Assembly (NCBI GenBank): GCA_050251815.1
Contig: JBFWMB010000013.1
Coordinates: 1 to 64,000 of the forward strand
Length of the DNA stretch: 64,000 nt
From: GWE2-40-63 sp050251815
GTDB lineage: Bacteria; Bacteroidota; Bacteroidia; Bacteroidales; SZUA-534
Direction: 5' to 3'
Shown here: in pieces, positions 55,111-63,556 of the stretch
Numbering within the stretch: position 1 is the stretch's first letter
Layout: every line of letters starts with the position of its first letter
Made by a program: the position numbers and the translations under genes
Notes under the pieces: model-generated
Seen by the model: only the letters and a program-made list of their open reading frames with translations
Database searches by the model: none
What the model was told of the DNA's origin: nothing

Positions 55111-55854
55111 ATGACCAAAGCAAACACGATTATTCAATTAAAGAATGCCACCATTGCGCATCCCGACAATGTGGTGCTGACCAATATAGATTTTGAAGTA
55201 AGCCGGGGCGAATTTGTTTACCTGATTGGCCGCACGGGAAGCGGAAAAAGCTCCTTATTAAAAACATTTTATGCCGAATTGCCTTTGCTCAGGGGTGAAG
55301 GAATGGTTGCCGGATATGATTTGAAGAAACTAAAGACCCGACAGGTTCCCTACCTGCGTCGTAATTTGGGCATTGTTTTTCAGGATTTTCAATTGCTCAC
55401 CGATCGCTCGGTTTATGAAAACCTGCTGTTTGTGCTCAAAGCCACCGGATGGAAAAAGAAAGCCGACATGCACAAGCGGATAACCGAAGTTCTTGAAAAG
55501 GTGGGGCTGGGTTATAAAGAATATAAGATGCCACACGAACTATCGGGTGGTGAGCAGCAACGGGTGGTCATTGCCCGTGCCCTGCTTAATAATCCCGATT
55601 TAATTCTGGCCGATGAACCGACCGGAAACCTCGATCCGGAATCATCGGAAGGATTGCTCCGTCTGCTGCTTGAGATAAGCAACAACGGACAGGCCGTGGT
55701 GTTTGCCACCCACGACTATAACCTGTTGAATAAATTCCCCGCACGGATAGTTGAATGTAAAGACAGCAAATTAATTGAATACAACAATCAACTTGCCGCG
55801 CAGCCGGATGAGGATATACCGCAAACCCCTGATGAGGAAATAGAACTGCTGTAA
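55111..55854 (+). CDS. ftsE: FtsE-like ABC transporter ATP-binding protein
   Basis: A 247-residue ATPase with Walker A GRTGSGKSS (39-47), Q-loop FQDFQLL, signature LSGGEQQRV, Walker B ILADEPTGNLD, and the H-loop ATHD. Overall it fits FtsE, the nucleotide-binding partner of FtsX that signals peptidoglycan hydrolases at the division site. ftsX is not adjacent, so the match to FtsE rests on sequence only. The C-terminal 30 residues are acidic and Pro-rich (PDEDIPQTPDEEIEL), a feature not universal in the family. Single gene after the repeat block. Confidence 0.82.
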   Translation: MTKANTIIQLKNATIAHPDNVVLTNIDFEVSRGEFVYLIGRTGSGKSSLLKTFYAELPLLRGEGMVAGYDLKKLKTRQVPYLRRNLGIVFQDFQLLTDRSVYENLLFVLKATGWKKKADMHKRITEVLEKVGLGYKEYKMPHELSGGEQQRVVIARALLNNPDLILADEPTGNLDPESSEGLLRLLLEISNNGQAVVFATHDYNLLNKFPARIVECKDSKLIEYNNQLAAQPDEDIPQTPDEEIELL

Positions 55855-55943
55855 CCGGCGTTATTGACTTGTTAAGCCCTACAGGCATTTTTTTCGTTTA
55901 AAAACAAATGCTTATATTCACAAAATCATAAAAACCTACAAGC

Positions 55944-56465
55944 ATGAAAGTAAAAACGATACTCCTGGTCCTCAGTGTTCTTCTTTCGGGAAGCCTGCTG
56001 GCACAGAATTTAAAGGTGGGCGACAAAGCTCCGGAAATCGTGTTAAATTCGTTAAATGGCGAGGAATTTAAGCTATCGGGCTTAAATGGCCAAATGGTGT
56101 TGATTGATTTTTGGGCATCGTGGTGTGTACCCTGTCGCAGAGAAAACCCGAATTTAATAGCAGCATATAATAAGTATAAAGATGCCGAGTTTAAAAATGG
56201 CAAAGGCTTTACCATCCTAAGCGTGTCGTTGGATATGAAAGCCGACAAATGGGCTGCTGCCATTAAAGAAGATAATATGCTATGGCCCCATCACATCAGC
56301 GATTTAAAAGGATGGCTCAGTCCGGTTTCAAAAGAATACCAGGTGAAGAGCATTCCGGCCAGTTTTTTAATCGATGGCGAGGGAACTATTGTTGCCATGA
56401 ACCTTAGGGGTGATGCTTTGGAAAAAGAATTGCGCAAACAGAAAAAGGGATTGTTTGGCTTCTGA
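55944..56465 (+). CDS. TlpA-like periplasmic thioredoxin-fold protein
   Basis: A 173-residue protein with a signal peptide (about 1-21, ending LLAQN) and an AhpC/TSA-redoxin fold. The redox pair C61-V-P-C64 lies in FWASWCVPC, with a downstream cis-Pro near SIPASFLI. It probably reduces disulfides or supports cytochrome c/peroxidase chemistry in the periplasm. It lies 90 bases after ftsE, apparently with its own start. Confidence 0.85.
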   Translation: MKVKTILLVLSVLLSGSLLAQNLKVGDKAPEIVLNSLNGEEFKLSGLNGQMVLIDFWASWCVPCRRENPNLIAAYNKYKDAEFKNGKGFTILSVSLDMKADKWAAAIKEDNMLWPHHISDLKGWLSPVSKEYQVKSIPASFLIDGEGTIVAMNLRGDALEKELRKQKKGLFGF

Positions 56466-56495
56466 AGGATATTTTAGGATGAAAAGTCTATAAAC

Positions 56496-56533
56496 AAAAA
56501 AGAGGCGATCCCAAAAGTGACCGCCTCTTTTTT
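56496..56533. terminator. Bidirectional terminator between the TlpA-like gene and the lipoprotein gene
   Basis: AAAAAAGAGGCG (56496-56507) and CGCCTCTTTTTT (56522-56533) pair perfectly across 14 bases, followed by more T. Between convergent genes. Confidence 0.9.
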
Positions 56534-56547
56534 TTATTTCATTCTTA

Positions 56548-56931
56548 TTAATTCCGGCACAAAACAGCTTCGGCATGAAGCTTATCGAGAATTGACTTTG
56601 CCTGTTCTGATATAGTCCTATTTACAGCAGCAAAATCGATTGATTTCTTTGTTGAACAACCTTCCATGGCCAAAATTGCATTGACCAAATCTTCCGGTAT
56701 TTGTGTGCAGTCGCCATTGGGACATTCGTACTCAACGCCATTTAATACCCAGTGGTCGTCAACACCGTCGATGGTGCAAATCTCAGGCATTACCGGAACA
56801 GTACAACCGTAATCGGGACCCACATCGCCCAATTCACTGGAGCATAAATCCTCGTCGGTAGTTTCGCAGGCTGTAAAAGCAAAGCCTACTACCATTAACA
56901 TTGTAAAAAAACGTTTGGTTCCTTTTTTCAT
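56548..56931 (-). CDS. Small Cys-rich lipoprotein (hypothetical)
   Basis: A 127-residue protein with a signal peptide and lipobox GFAFTAC, so Cys22 is likely lipidated. After it come seven more cysteines within 80 residues (CSSELG, YGC, EIC, YEC, GDC, GC, and C at the extreme C-terminus), suggesting disulfides. An Asp/Glu-rich middle part (EDLCSSELGDVGPD) is acidic. No family is recognised. A DsbA-like thioredoxin-fold protein is encoded 74 bases upstream on the same strand, which might serve its disulfides; this is inference. Confidence 0.65.
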   Translation of the reverse strand: MKKGTKRFFTMLMVVGFAFTACETTDEDLCSSELGDVGPDYGCTVPVMPEICTIDGVDDHWVLNGVEYECPNGDCTQIPEDLVNAILAMEGCSTKKSIDFAAVNRTISEQAKSILDKLHAEAVLCRN

Positions 56932-56971
56932 AATTGTTTATGTTTAATTAATTAATGCAACATGCGATATA

Positions 56972-56979
56972 CAAAATTA
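56972..56979 (-). promoter_or_regulatory. Predicted -7 box of the Cys-rich lipoprotein gene (TAATTTTG on the minus strand)
   Basis: A TAnnTTTG match 41 bases before the start; no -33 box recognised. Confidence 0.35.
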
Positions 56980-57005
56980 GCAAAAAAAAATTTGCGCTTG
57001 TTTTG

Positions 57006-57650
57006 TTAATTATCCCTGGCCGGAATATTTCCATATTCGGCAGAAATAATGTGCTTAAATTGTTCAAAACTAAGATAACCCACATACATTCTATTATTAA
57101 TCACAAAGGTTGGGGTGCCCTTAAACCGGTTGGCAATAAAGATTTTTCTTATATCGTCGAGGTACTGCTCTACCGACCCACTGTAAAAGCATTCGGCAAA
57201 CAGGGAATTTCGCTGAACATACTCCTCAATCAACTCGTCGAATGATTGGGAAAAAACCACCTCAGATTCAACAAGCAATAAATCGTGCATGGGTTGGTAT
57301 TGTCCATGCTTATTCAGGCATATCGCCGATTTATAGGCATTAACTATCCGGGCCTGGGTAGAAAAAAATACCGGTTTCAATACCAGTTGTATTTTTCGGG
57401 TATCAATAAACTCCTGTTTAATGTCGGGATAAGCTTCAATAAAAAATTTGCGGCAATGGGAACAAAAATAATCGAAAAACAGATACACCTGAATTGGTGC
57501 TTCTTCGGCACCAAAGACTATATCAAAAGCTTCTTTGGTTACCGTTTTCACTACCTCAGGGGCTTTTGGTTTTATGTGCCAATAAATGACTCCGGCTATC
57601 ACCAAAACAACTGCTATTGCTGCTATCAAAACTATTTGTCTTTTATTCAT
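57006..57650 (-). CDS. Membrane-anchored DsbA-like thioredoxin-fold protein
   Basis: A 214-residue protein with an N-terminal membrane helix (about 6-26) and a DsbA-type domain. The redox motif is C63-S-H-C66 in FFDYFCSHC, with the cis-Pro in GTPTFVINN. CxxC with His resembles the oxidising DsbA (CPHC). It probably introduces or isomerises disulfides in the envelope. It is co-directional with the AsmA-like gene 35 bases upstream and with the Cys-rich lipoprotein downstream. Confidence 0.82.
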   Translation of the reverse strand: MNKRQIVLIAAIAVVLVIAGVIYWHIKPKAPEVVKTVTKEAFDIVFGAEEAPIQVYLFFDYFCSHCRKFFIEAYPDIKQEFIDTRKIQLVLKPVFFSTQARIVNAYKSAICLNKHGQYQPMHDLLLVESEVVFSQSFDELIEEYVQRNSLFAECFYSGSVEQYLDDIRKIFIANRFKGTPTFVINNRMYVGYLSFEQFKHIISAEYGNIPARDN

Positions 57651-57685
57651 GCCTCAAAATATCAAAACCAATGCATTAAAATAGA

Positions 57686-60600
57686 CTAATTATTACCCGT
57701 TTGGGTTTTTTCCTCTTTTTGTACGCGGTTTAAATCGGTGCTAAAGTTTACCAGCCTCGGATCGAATAATAAGTTTAAGAATGAATTTTGACGGGTAATT
57801 GTTTTTTTCATCTTTTCCTTTAGCTTATCGTTATCGAAACCATTCTTTTTTTCATCACCCACCTTCATCGAAACCAGGTTTATTCCGCTTCGCTCCACGG
57901 TTCCACCATCCTTTTTATTTTGTTTGGCCTGTTCTTCCATTAGTTTCTTCGATTTACCAGTCAGCACATCGCCCAAATGCAGGGTTATATGGTATTCATA
58001 ATCCTCGCCCATACTCTGCATAGCCGATGCCGATAAATCGAGCGCATTGCTTACCACATCGGTTTGCGGAATGTAAATCTTGTCGTTCAACATAAACAAA
58101 CTGGTTTTAAGCGTATTGAAATCCATTTGCGCCAGCTCACGCAGCCCGCCAAAGGCTTTCATACTTTCCGATAACTCAACCAAAGGTGGGTAATCGTAAA
58201 CTTTTCCATTTTCGAGTGTAAAATGCCCTTTGGCTCTTATGCGGTTAGTGGGAAAGGTATCGCCCACCATAAAGGCCCGGGCATGAAACTCGCTGGTTAA
58301 AATACCGCTCAGGTTATCGCTGGTAATGAGCGTGTCGCCGGTATAAGCCACAAAATTATCGTTCACAACCAACAGTTTATTTACATCGAGTTTTTCAATC
58401 ACATTTTTTATATCGGCTTTTGGTTCCGCCCAATTCCGGGCATCAAGCATTACCGATGTATTAATTAATCCTCCGCAGGTAATAAATTTAAACTGATCGA
58501 TCACATAAAGGCTGTCGGAAATGCGGAAAAGCGCTGAGATATTTTCCAGAATGTTCTTTTCATAAATCACCTTATCGACCGACAGACTGCCACGGATTAA
58601 CATATGGGGTAATCCCATAGCCTGAAAATCGGGTATCAGACCGGTTGAAGAATCGGCAGGTTCAACTTCCTGTGCGGCCAATAATTTTAATGAATCGGCA
58701 GTAGCCAGCGAATCGCGCAGTTGTGCTAAAGCGGCTGCACTTACATTCATTTTACCCGAAATGGTTTTTGGTTCCGGCTCAGGTTCGGGCACTGCTTCTT
58801 CTCCCATAAAAGGCAACAAAGCCGCATAATCAATGGTACCCAGATGCAGTTTGGTTTGTACAATCAGCTCTACATCGCGGCGTTCCTGAATAAAGGCTTT
58901 GTAAAGGTTCCAAACCTGGGTGGAATCGACCAGAAAATCGATACCTACAGCTGAACCGCCTAATTTATTTACCCTTAAGGTATCGTCGCTGAGCGTAACC
59001 TGACCCGAAAAATTATTAACCCGGGTAAGCTCATCGGGCAGTTCCACATTGATGTTACTAAAGCCCAGAGCAAAACTGCTGTTTTCAAAAGCCAAAGCCG
59101 GAGCCTGGGTTTCGATGGAATCGAGATTAAGAGTTCCGGCACTTTTCATATTAAAGGTTACTCCACCCGACAAATGATTTAATAAAGTATCGGGCATCAT
59201 GGTAAATACTTCGGCCAGGTTCAGCATGATTTTGCCATTAAATCGATAGCTTGGATGATCCAGGTTTTTCAGGTAGGCTGCAACCGAAACAGAACTGCTG
59301 TCGGTTTCCAGATGGAAGCGCTTTACATCAACAGCCAGTTTATCGAGACGATTCACACTGCCTTTAAAATACGTATCAAGTCCGGTATTCTTAAGATTCA
59401 CCTTGTATTCAGGCACACTCACATGCAGGTTTTTAACCTGAAAACGACCCGGAGTATAAATCATCTGTCCGCCAAAGTTTTTTACCGAAAGACTCGAATC
59501 CATTACCACATTAAAGTTTTGGAACTGTACCGATGCGGATGAATTCATCAAGGCATAATCGGTAAAAGCATCGGTAATGGAATCGGGCAACTGGCCGCGG
59601 GTTTTTAAGTCGGCCAGTACTACCCCATTGATTGATTTCAACAGGGAATCGGGAATAAATGAGGCAAAATCGGCCACATTTATTTTCAGTTTTGTGGACA
59701 CTTCGTAAGCCGGATGATCAATATCGACCAAGGTAAACGCCAAATCAACGCTGCTTGACCCAGTTTCCACATGAATGTTTTTAAACTGAACGCTGGTGGT
59801 TTTATTGGTAGCCAGCAAACCATTGGTCAGGCTACCGGCAAACGACAGGTTTTTAAGTTCGGGGTATTCGGTGGTGCGCACAGCCCCATCATTCATATAC
59901 AAATTAACCGAAACCTGGGGAAGCAGGGAATCGATGTAGTTTCCTTTGGCTGTTCCATCAAAACTGATGACTCCCGCAACTTTTTTCACACCAAACTCCT
60001 CGAGCATTTCAGCCGGGGCATATTTTATCAGCTCAGCCAAATCAATTTTTTTTGCATTAAAGGCCAAATCGGTGGTAATGGTGTCGCGTACCAACGCTGT
60101 CCCATTCAGCTCAAATTCAAGGCCATCGGTAACAAACTGCAATTGGCTGATGGTAGCCAAATCGTTCCGGTAATCCACGTCGAAACGTAGTTCAGCTTCT
60201 TTCATTAAATGCAGGTTGGTTCCATCGAAAGCGCTGTTATTTAAAACAATGTTTCCTTCGACAGTTGCACTGTAAGCATCACCCAGGGCCCGGGCACTCA
60301 TTTTAAGTCGTGGAATACCTACCTGTGCTTTGGCTTTTAACGAGGCATCGTCGTAATTCAGTACAATATTCTTTAAGGTCAATTCTTTCAGGGTAATATT
60401 TAAGGGAGTCGAAGGTGTGGTATCGGTTTCCGGTTCTTCGGCCACTGCCGTGGTATCCATCAAAAAATCGAAATTGGTTGCCCCCATCGAATCCACAGTA
60501 TATTTCGCATAGGTATTGAGTAATTCTACTTTTATTATATCAATTTCTCCTTTTATCAGCGGGCGGGTTTTAACCGACACATACAATTTTCCAATACAAG

Positions 60601-60880
60601 CAAGCGTATCAATGGTAGTTTGCGATGAATCGTCAGGGTTTGGATACTGGTATGCACCCAGGCACACATCGTTTAATTCAATGGTGGCAAAAGGAAACTT
60701 GCGCAGCAGATTAAACGAAACATCGTTGATGGTAATTGGTGCATTGACCACCTGGCCTGCTTTCTCAACCGCTAATTTGGCTATCTTTTTTTCAGAAAGT
60801 TTGGCTACAACTATTAATAAAACAATTAAGGCAAAAAGGATGACAAAGAAGTACATCACTATCTTGAGCAGCTTTTTCAT
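57686..60880 (-). CDS. AsmA-family protein
   Basis: A 1064-residue protein with one N-terminal membrane helix (about 7-27), then a long periplasmic beta-rich region of repeating strands, ending with an AsmA C-terminal domain (TLHLGDVLTGKSKKLMEEQ). It has a Glu/Pro-rich linker near residue 695 (EEAVPEPEPEP). AsmA-like proteins form bridges that move lipids between inner and outer membrane or limit outer membrane protein assembly. The length is typical of Bacteroidota members. First in a probable operon with the DsbA-like gene. Confidence 0.85.
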   Translation of the reverse strand: MKKLLKIVMYFFVILFALIVLLIVVAKLSEKKIAKLAVEKAGQVVNAPITINDVSFNLLRKFPFATIELNDVCLGAYQYPNPDDSSQTTIDTLACIGKLYVSVKTRPLIKGEIDIIKVELLNTYAKYTVDSMGATNFDFLMDTTAVAEEPETDTTPSTPLNITLKELTLKNIVLNYDDASLKAKAQVGIPRLKMSARALGDAYSATVEGNIVLNNSAFDGTNLHLMKEAELRFDVDYRNDLATISQLQFVTDGLEFELNGTALVRDTITTDLAFNAKKIDLAELIKYAPAEMLEEFGVKKVAGVISFDGTAKGNYIDSLLPQVSVNLYMNDGAVRTTEYPELKNLSFAGSLTNGLLATNKTTSVQFKNIHVETGSSSVDLAFTLVDIDHPAYEVSTKLKINVADFASFIPDSLLKSINGVVLADLKTRGQLPDSITDAFTDYALMNSSASVQFQNFNVVMDSSLSVKNFGGQMIYTPGRFQVKNLHVSVPEYKVNLKNTGLDTYFKGSVNRLDKLAVDVKRFHLETDSSSVSVAAYLKNLDHPSYRFNGKIMLNLAEVFTMMPDTLLNHLSGGVTFNMKSAGTLNLDSIETQAPALAFENSSFALGFSNINVELPDELTRVNNFSGQVTLSDDTLRVNKLGGSAVGIDFLVDSTQVWNLYKAFIQERRDVELIVQTKLHLGTIDYAALLPFMGEEAVPEPEPEPKTISGKMNVSAAALAQLRDSLATADSLKLLAAQEVEPADSSTGLIPDFQAMGLPHMLIRGSLSVDKVIYEKNILENISALFRISDSLYVIDQFKFITCGGLINTSVMLDARNWAEPKADIKNVIEKLDVNKLLVVNDNFVAYTGDTLITSDNLSGILTSEFHARAFMVGDTFPTNRIRAKGHFTLENGKVYDYPPLVELSESMKAFGGLRELAQMDFNTLKTSLFMLNDKIYIPQTDVVSNALDLSASAMQSMGEDYEYHITLHLGDVLTGKSKKLMEEQAKQNKKDGGTVERSGINLVSMKVGDEKKNGFDNDKLKEKMKKTITRQNSFLNLLFDPRLVNFSTDLNRVQKEEKTQTGNN

Positions 60881-60947
60881 TGCTATAATTTTATACTATT
60901 AAAACTTGATATACACTAATTTAGAGTTAATTCTTTGCTGATAAACC

Positions 60948-60962
60948 AACACCTTAGGTGTT
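60948..60962. promoter_or_regulatory. Short perfect palindrome in the topB/AsmA gap
   Basis: AACACCT and AGGTGTT flank a central T. It lies between the topB stop and the AsmA gene start; it has no T-tract, so it could be an operator or a weak transcript end. Confidence 0.3.
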
Positions 60963-61065
60963 ACTGTTTTGAATGTATGAAAGATAAACAATTTAAACGT
61001 ACCGACAAAATGCTTTGATCATTGCATCCTTACAAATACTAATTTATTTAAGTGAATGGATAAAC

Positions 61066-63396
61066 CTACTGGTTGAAAGCTTTGAGGCGTTCTGCATTTA
61101 GTTCATGGCTGGCAAACCGTGATTCCAAATCGACAAAGGGAATTATAAAACGACAGCCCTCGCGAAAGCGGCTGCAACCATAAGCTGCCTTTCCTTTTAA
61201 CAAAGTTCCCTGACCGCATTTGGGGCAGCTTAATAAAGGTTTGGCATCATTATTTGTTTCAGTAAGCTTTGGTGGTTTTTCAAATTCAGCTTCAAGTAGT
61301 AAATCATTATTCAAGCTTAAAACTCCTTTTGTTTTTTCACCATTAACCACAAAGCCACTGATTTGGCCGGTGCGCTTTTTACTTAAAAGGGTCTCCATTT
61401 GTTTGTCGGTAAGTTTCTTTCCAAACTGTTCAAAAGGCACCACAAACTGGCAACCTGCTTTGAATTCGGAACAGCCATAAGCCGTTTTCCCTTTTAACAT
61501 GGTTCCCTTGCCACATTTGGGACAAGTTATTGAATTTTTCGTTTCCTGTTTCCCTTTTTCTAATTTCCGTTCTCCGTTTTCCGCTTTCCGTTTTCCGCTT
61601 TCTTCTTTTTCTTCTTCAATAGTAATGGCCTGCCTTCGCTCCTGCTTTACCTCTTTCACCAAATCGCTTACCATTAATTTCATTTCATCCAGAAAGTTTT
61701 TGGCATCGTACTCCCCGTTTTCAATCTGGCGGAGTTTTTTTTCCCACATACCGGTCAATTCAACGGACTTGAGCAAATCGTTCCGAATAGTTTCAATCAA
61801 TTGAATACCCGTAATGGTTGGCACCAGATTCTTGCGTTCACGGCTTACATATTTGCGCTTAAAAAGAGTCTCAATGATATTTGCCCGGGTACTGGGGCGC
61901 CCAATACCGTTTTCTTTCATCAGCTCGCTCAGCTCTTCATCGTCGACCTGCTTGCCGGCAGTTTCCATAGCACGCAGCAAGGTAGCTTCAGTATAGGGTT
62001 TGGGTGGCTGGGTTTGTTTTTCCTGTAAATCGGGTGTGTGTGGTCCGCGTTCGCCCTTTACAAACTCAGGCATCAACTGGCCCTCATCGTCCGTTTGGTT
62101 CTCGTTTTCCTTTTTAGGATACAATTCGCGCCAGCCCGGTTCCACAATAACTTTTCCGGTGGCTTTAAATTCCACACCTGCCGTTTCGCCAATAACTGTG
62201 GTATTTGAAACCACACAATCGGGATAAAAGGCTGCAATAAACCTGCGGGCAATGGTGTCGTACACCTGCTTTTCCTGATAAACAAGGCCTGAAGGCATTA
62301 TTCCTGTTGGGATAATGGCATGGTGATCGGTAATTTTCTTATCGTCGAAAACCTTTTTTGTTTTGCGAATGGGTTCTGAAAGCAGCGATTTAATAAAATT
62401 CTCGTAGGGTGTTAACTTCTCCAGAATGCCTTTAATTTTGGCGTGCATGGCATTGGGCAAAAAGGTGGTATCGACCCGCGGATAAGTTACCAGATTTCGT
62501 TCGTAGAGTTTTTGAATGTGTTGCAGGGTTTCGTCGGCCGTAAAGCCAAAATTTTTGTTACACTCCACCTGAAGTGAGGTTAAATCGAAGAGTTTTGGAG
62601 GCGCTTCATTTCCCTTTTTTCGGGTAAACGAAAGAATCTCAAATTCCTCTTCCTTAATTTTTTCCAAAAAGGCTTCTGCATCTTCTTTAATCTGAAAACG
62701 GCCTTGTGTAGCATTAAAAACTACTTCGCGATACGTAGTTTTCAATTCCCAAAAGGGTTCCGAAACAAATTCGGCAATTTCCTTGTGACGCTTTACAATA
62801 AGTGCAAGCGTTGGTGTTTGTACCCGACCGATGGATAATACACCTTTTCCGTTGGCGTATTTCAGGGTGTACAAACGGGTGGCATTCATTCCCAGCAACC
62901 AATCGCCAATGCTACGCGCATTTCCGGCTGCGTAAAGCAAATCAAAATCGGAACCTACCATCAGTTTTTCAAAACCTTCTTTAATGGCTTCATCGGTTAA
63001 CGATGATATCCAGAGCCTTTTAAGTGGTTTCTTACAGTTTGCTTTGGTAAGCACCCACCGTTGAATCAATTCTCCTTCGATACCCGCATCACCGCAGTTT
63101 ATAACTTCGTCGCAGGACTGACTCAGTTTTTCGATGGTAGCAAACTGTTTTTTTACCCCGTCGTTATCAATCACTTTAATTCCAAACCGTTCGGGTATCA
63201 TGGGCAGGGAATCGAATCGCCAGCTTTTCCATTGAGCAAAATAATCGTGGGGTTCCTTTAGTGTGCATAAGTGGCCAAAAGTCCAGCTTACCTGATAGCC
63301 GTTTCCTTCAAAATAGCCATCGCGACGTTGGTTTGCTCCAACAATACGGGCAATTTCTTTGGCAACACTGGGTTTTTCGGCAATGCAGAGTTTCAT
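61066..63396 (-). CDS. topB: DNA topoisomerase III (type IA) with altered Toprim motif
   Basis: A 776-residue type IA topoisomerase. Toprim N-terminus (LCIAEKPSVAKEIARIVG) and the active-site Tyr305 in YPRVDTTFLP are present. In place of the canonical DxDxE, residues 103-107 read DAGIE, so the second Asp is Gly. Two C-terminal zinc-ribbon-like units (CPKCGKGTMLKGKTAYGC and CPKCGQGTLLKGKAAYGC) follow about residue 630, separated from the catalytic part by a charged linker from simple repeats. It decatenates DNA with nicked or single-stranded regions. The loss of one Toprim acid could affect metal binding; the same change may be normal in Bacteroidota members. Confidence 0.87.
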   Translation of the reverse strand: MKLCIAEKPSVAKEIARIVGANQRRDGYFEGNGYQVSWTFGHLCTLKEPHDYFAQWKSWRFDSLPMIPERFGIKVIDNDGVKKQFATIEKLSQSCDEVINCGDAGIEGELIQRWVLTKANCKKPLKRLWISSLTDEAIKEGFEKLMVGSDFDLLYAAGNARSIGDWLLGMNATRLYTLKYANGKGVLSIGRVQTPTLALIVKRHKEIAEFVSEPFWELKTTYREVVFNATQGRFQIKEDAEAFLEKIKEEEFEILSFTRKKGNEAPPKLFDLTSLQVECNKNFGFTADETLQHIQKLYERNLVTYPRVDTTFLPNAMHAKIKGILEKLTPYENFIKSLLSEPIRKTKKVFDDKKITDHHAIIPTGIMPSGLVYQEKQVYDTIARRFIAAFYPDCVVSNTTVIGETAGVEFKATGKVIVEPGWRELYPKKENENQTDDEGQLMPEFVKGERGPHTPDLQEKQTQPPKPYTEATLLRAMETAGKQVDDEELSELMKENGIGRPSTRANIIETLFKRKYVSRERKNLVPTITGIQLIETIRNDLLKSVELTGMWEKKLRQIENGEYDAKNFLDEMKLMVSDLVKEVKQERRQAITIEEEKEESGKRKAENGERKLEKGKQETKNSITCPKCGKGTMLKGKTAYGCSEFKAGCQFVVPFEQFGKKLTDKQMETLLSKKRTGQISGFVVNGEKTKGVLSLNNDLLLEAEFEKPPKLTETNNDAKPLLSCPKCGQGTLLKGKAAYGCSRFREGCRFIIPFVDLESRFASHELNAERLKAFNQ
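61574..61601 (-). repeat. Perfect tandem duplication of 14 bases inside topB
   Basis: CCGTTTTCCGCTTT occurs twice in direct contact (61574-61587 and 61588-61601) within an imperfect repeat stretch of about 80 bases. It codes for the Lys/Glu/Gly/Asn linker before the zinc ribbons. Fourteen is not a multiple of three, so each copy is read in a different frame. Confidence 0.8.
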
Positions 63397-63556
63397 AAAT
63401 TATTAGCCACGAATGAACACGAATTGTAAATTCTAAGTAATTGAGTCCAAATTTTGGCTAAAAATAACTTTTGAAATATACGGATGCAAATGGAGTTATT
63501 AACAATTAAAGATTACTGCTTTCCAGGTCTTGCAGTATATAGATAGCATCAGTAGT
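63397..63556. other. Intergenic region between topB and the MBL-fold gene
   Basis: 160 AT-rich bases with no gene or clear signal seen. Confidence 0.5.

Noticed and set aside
59771..60190. Open frame of 139 codons antisense to the AsmA-like gene
   Set aside because: Shadow frame in a long beta-repeat gene.
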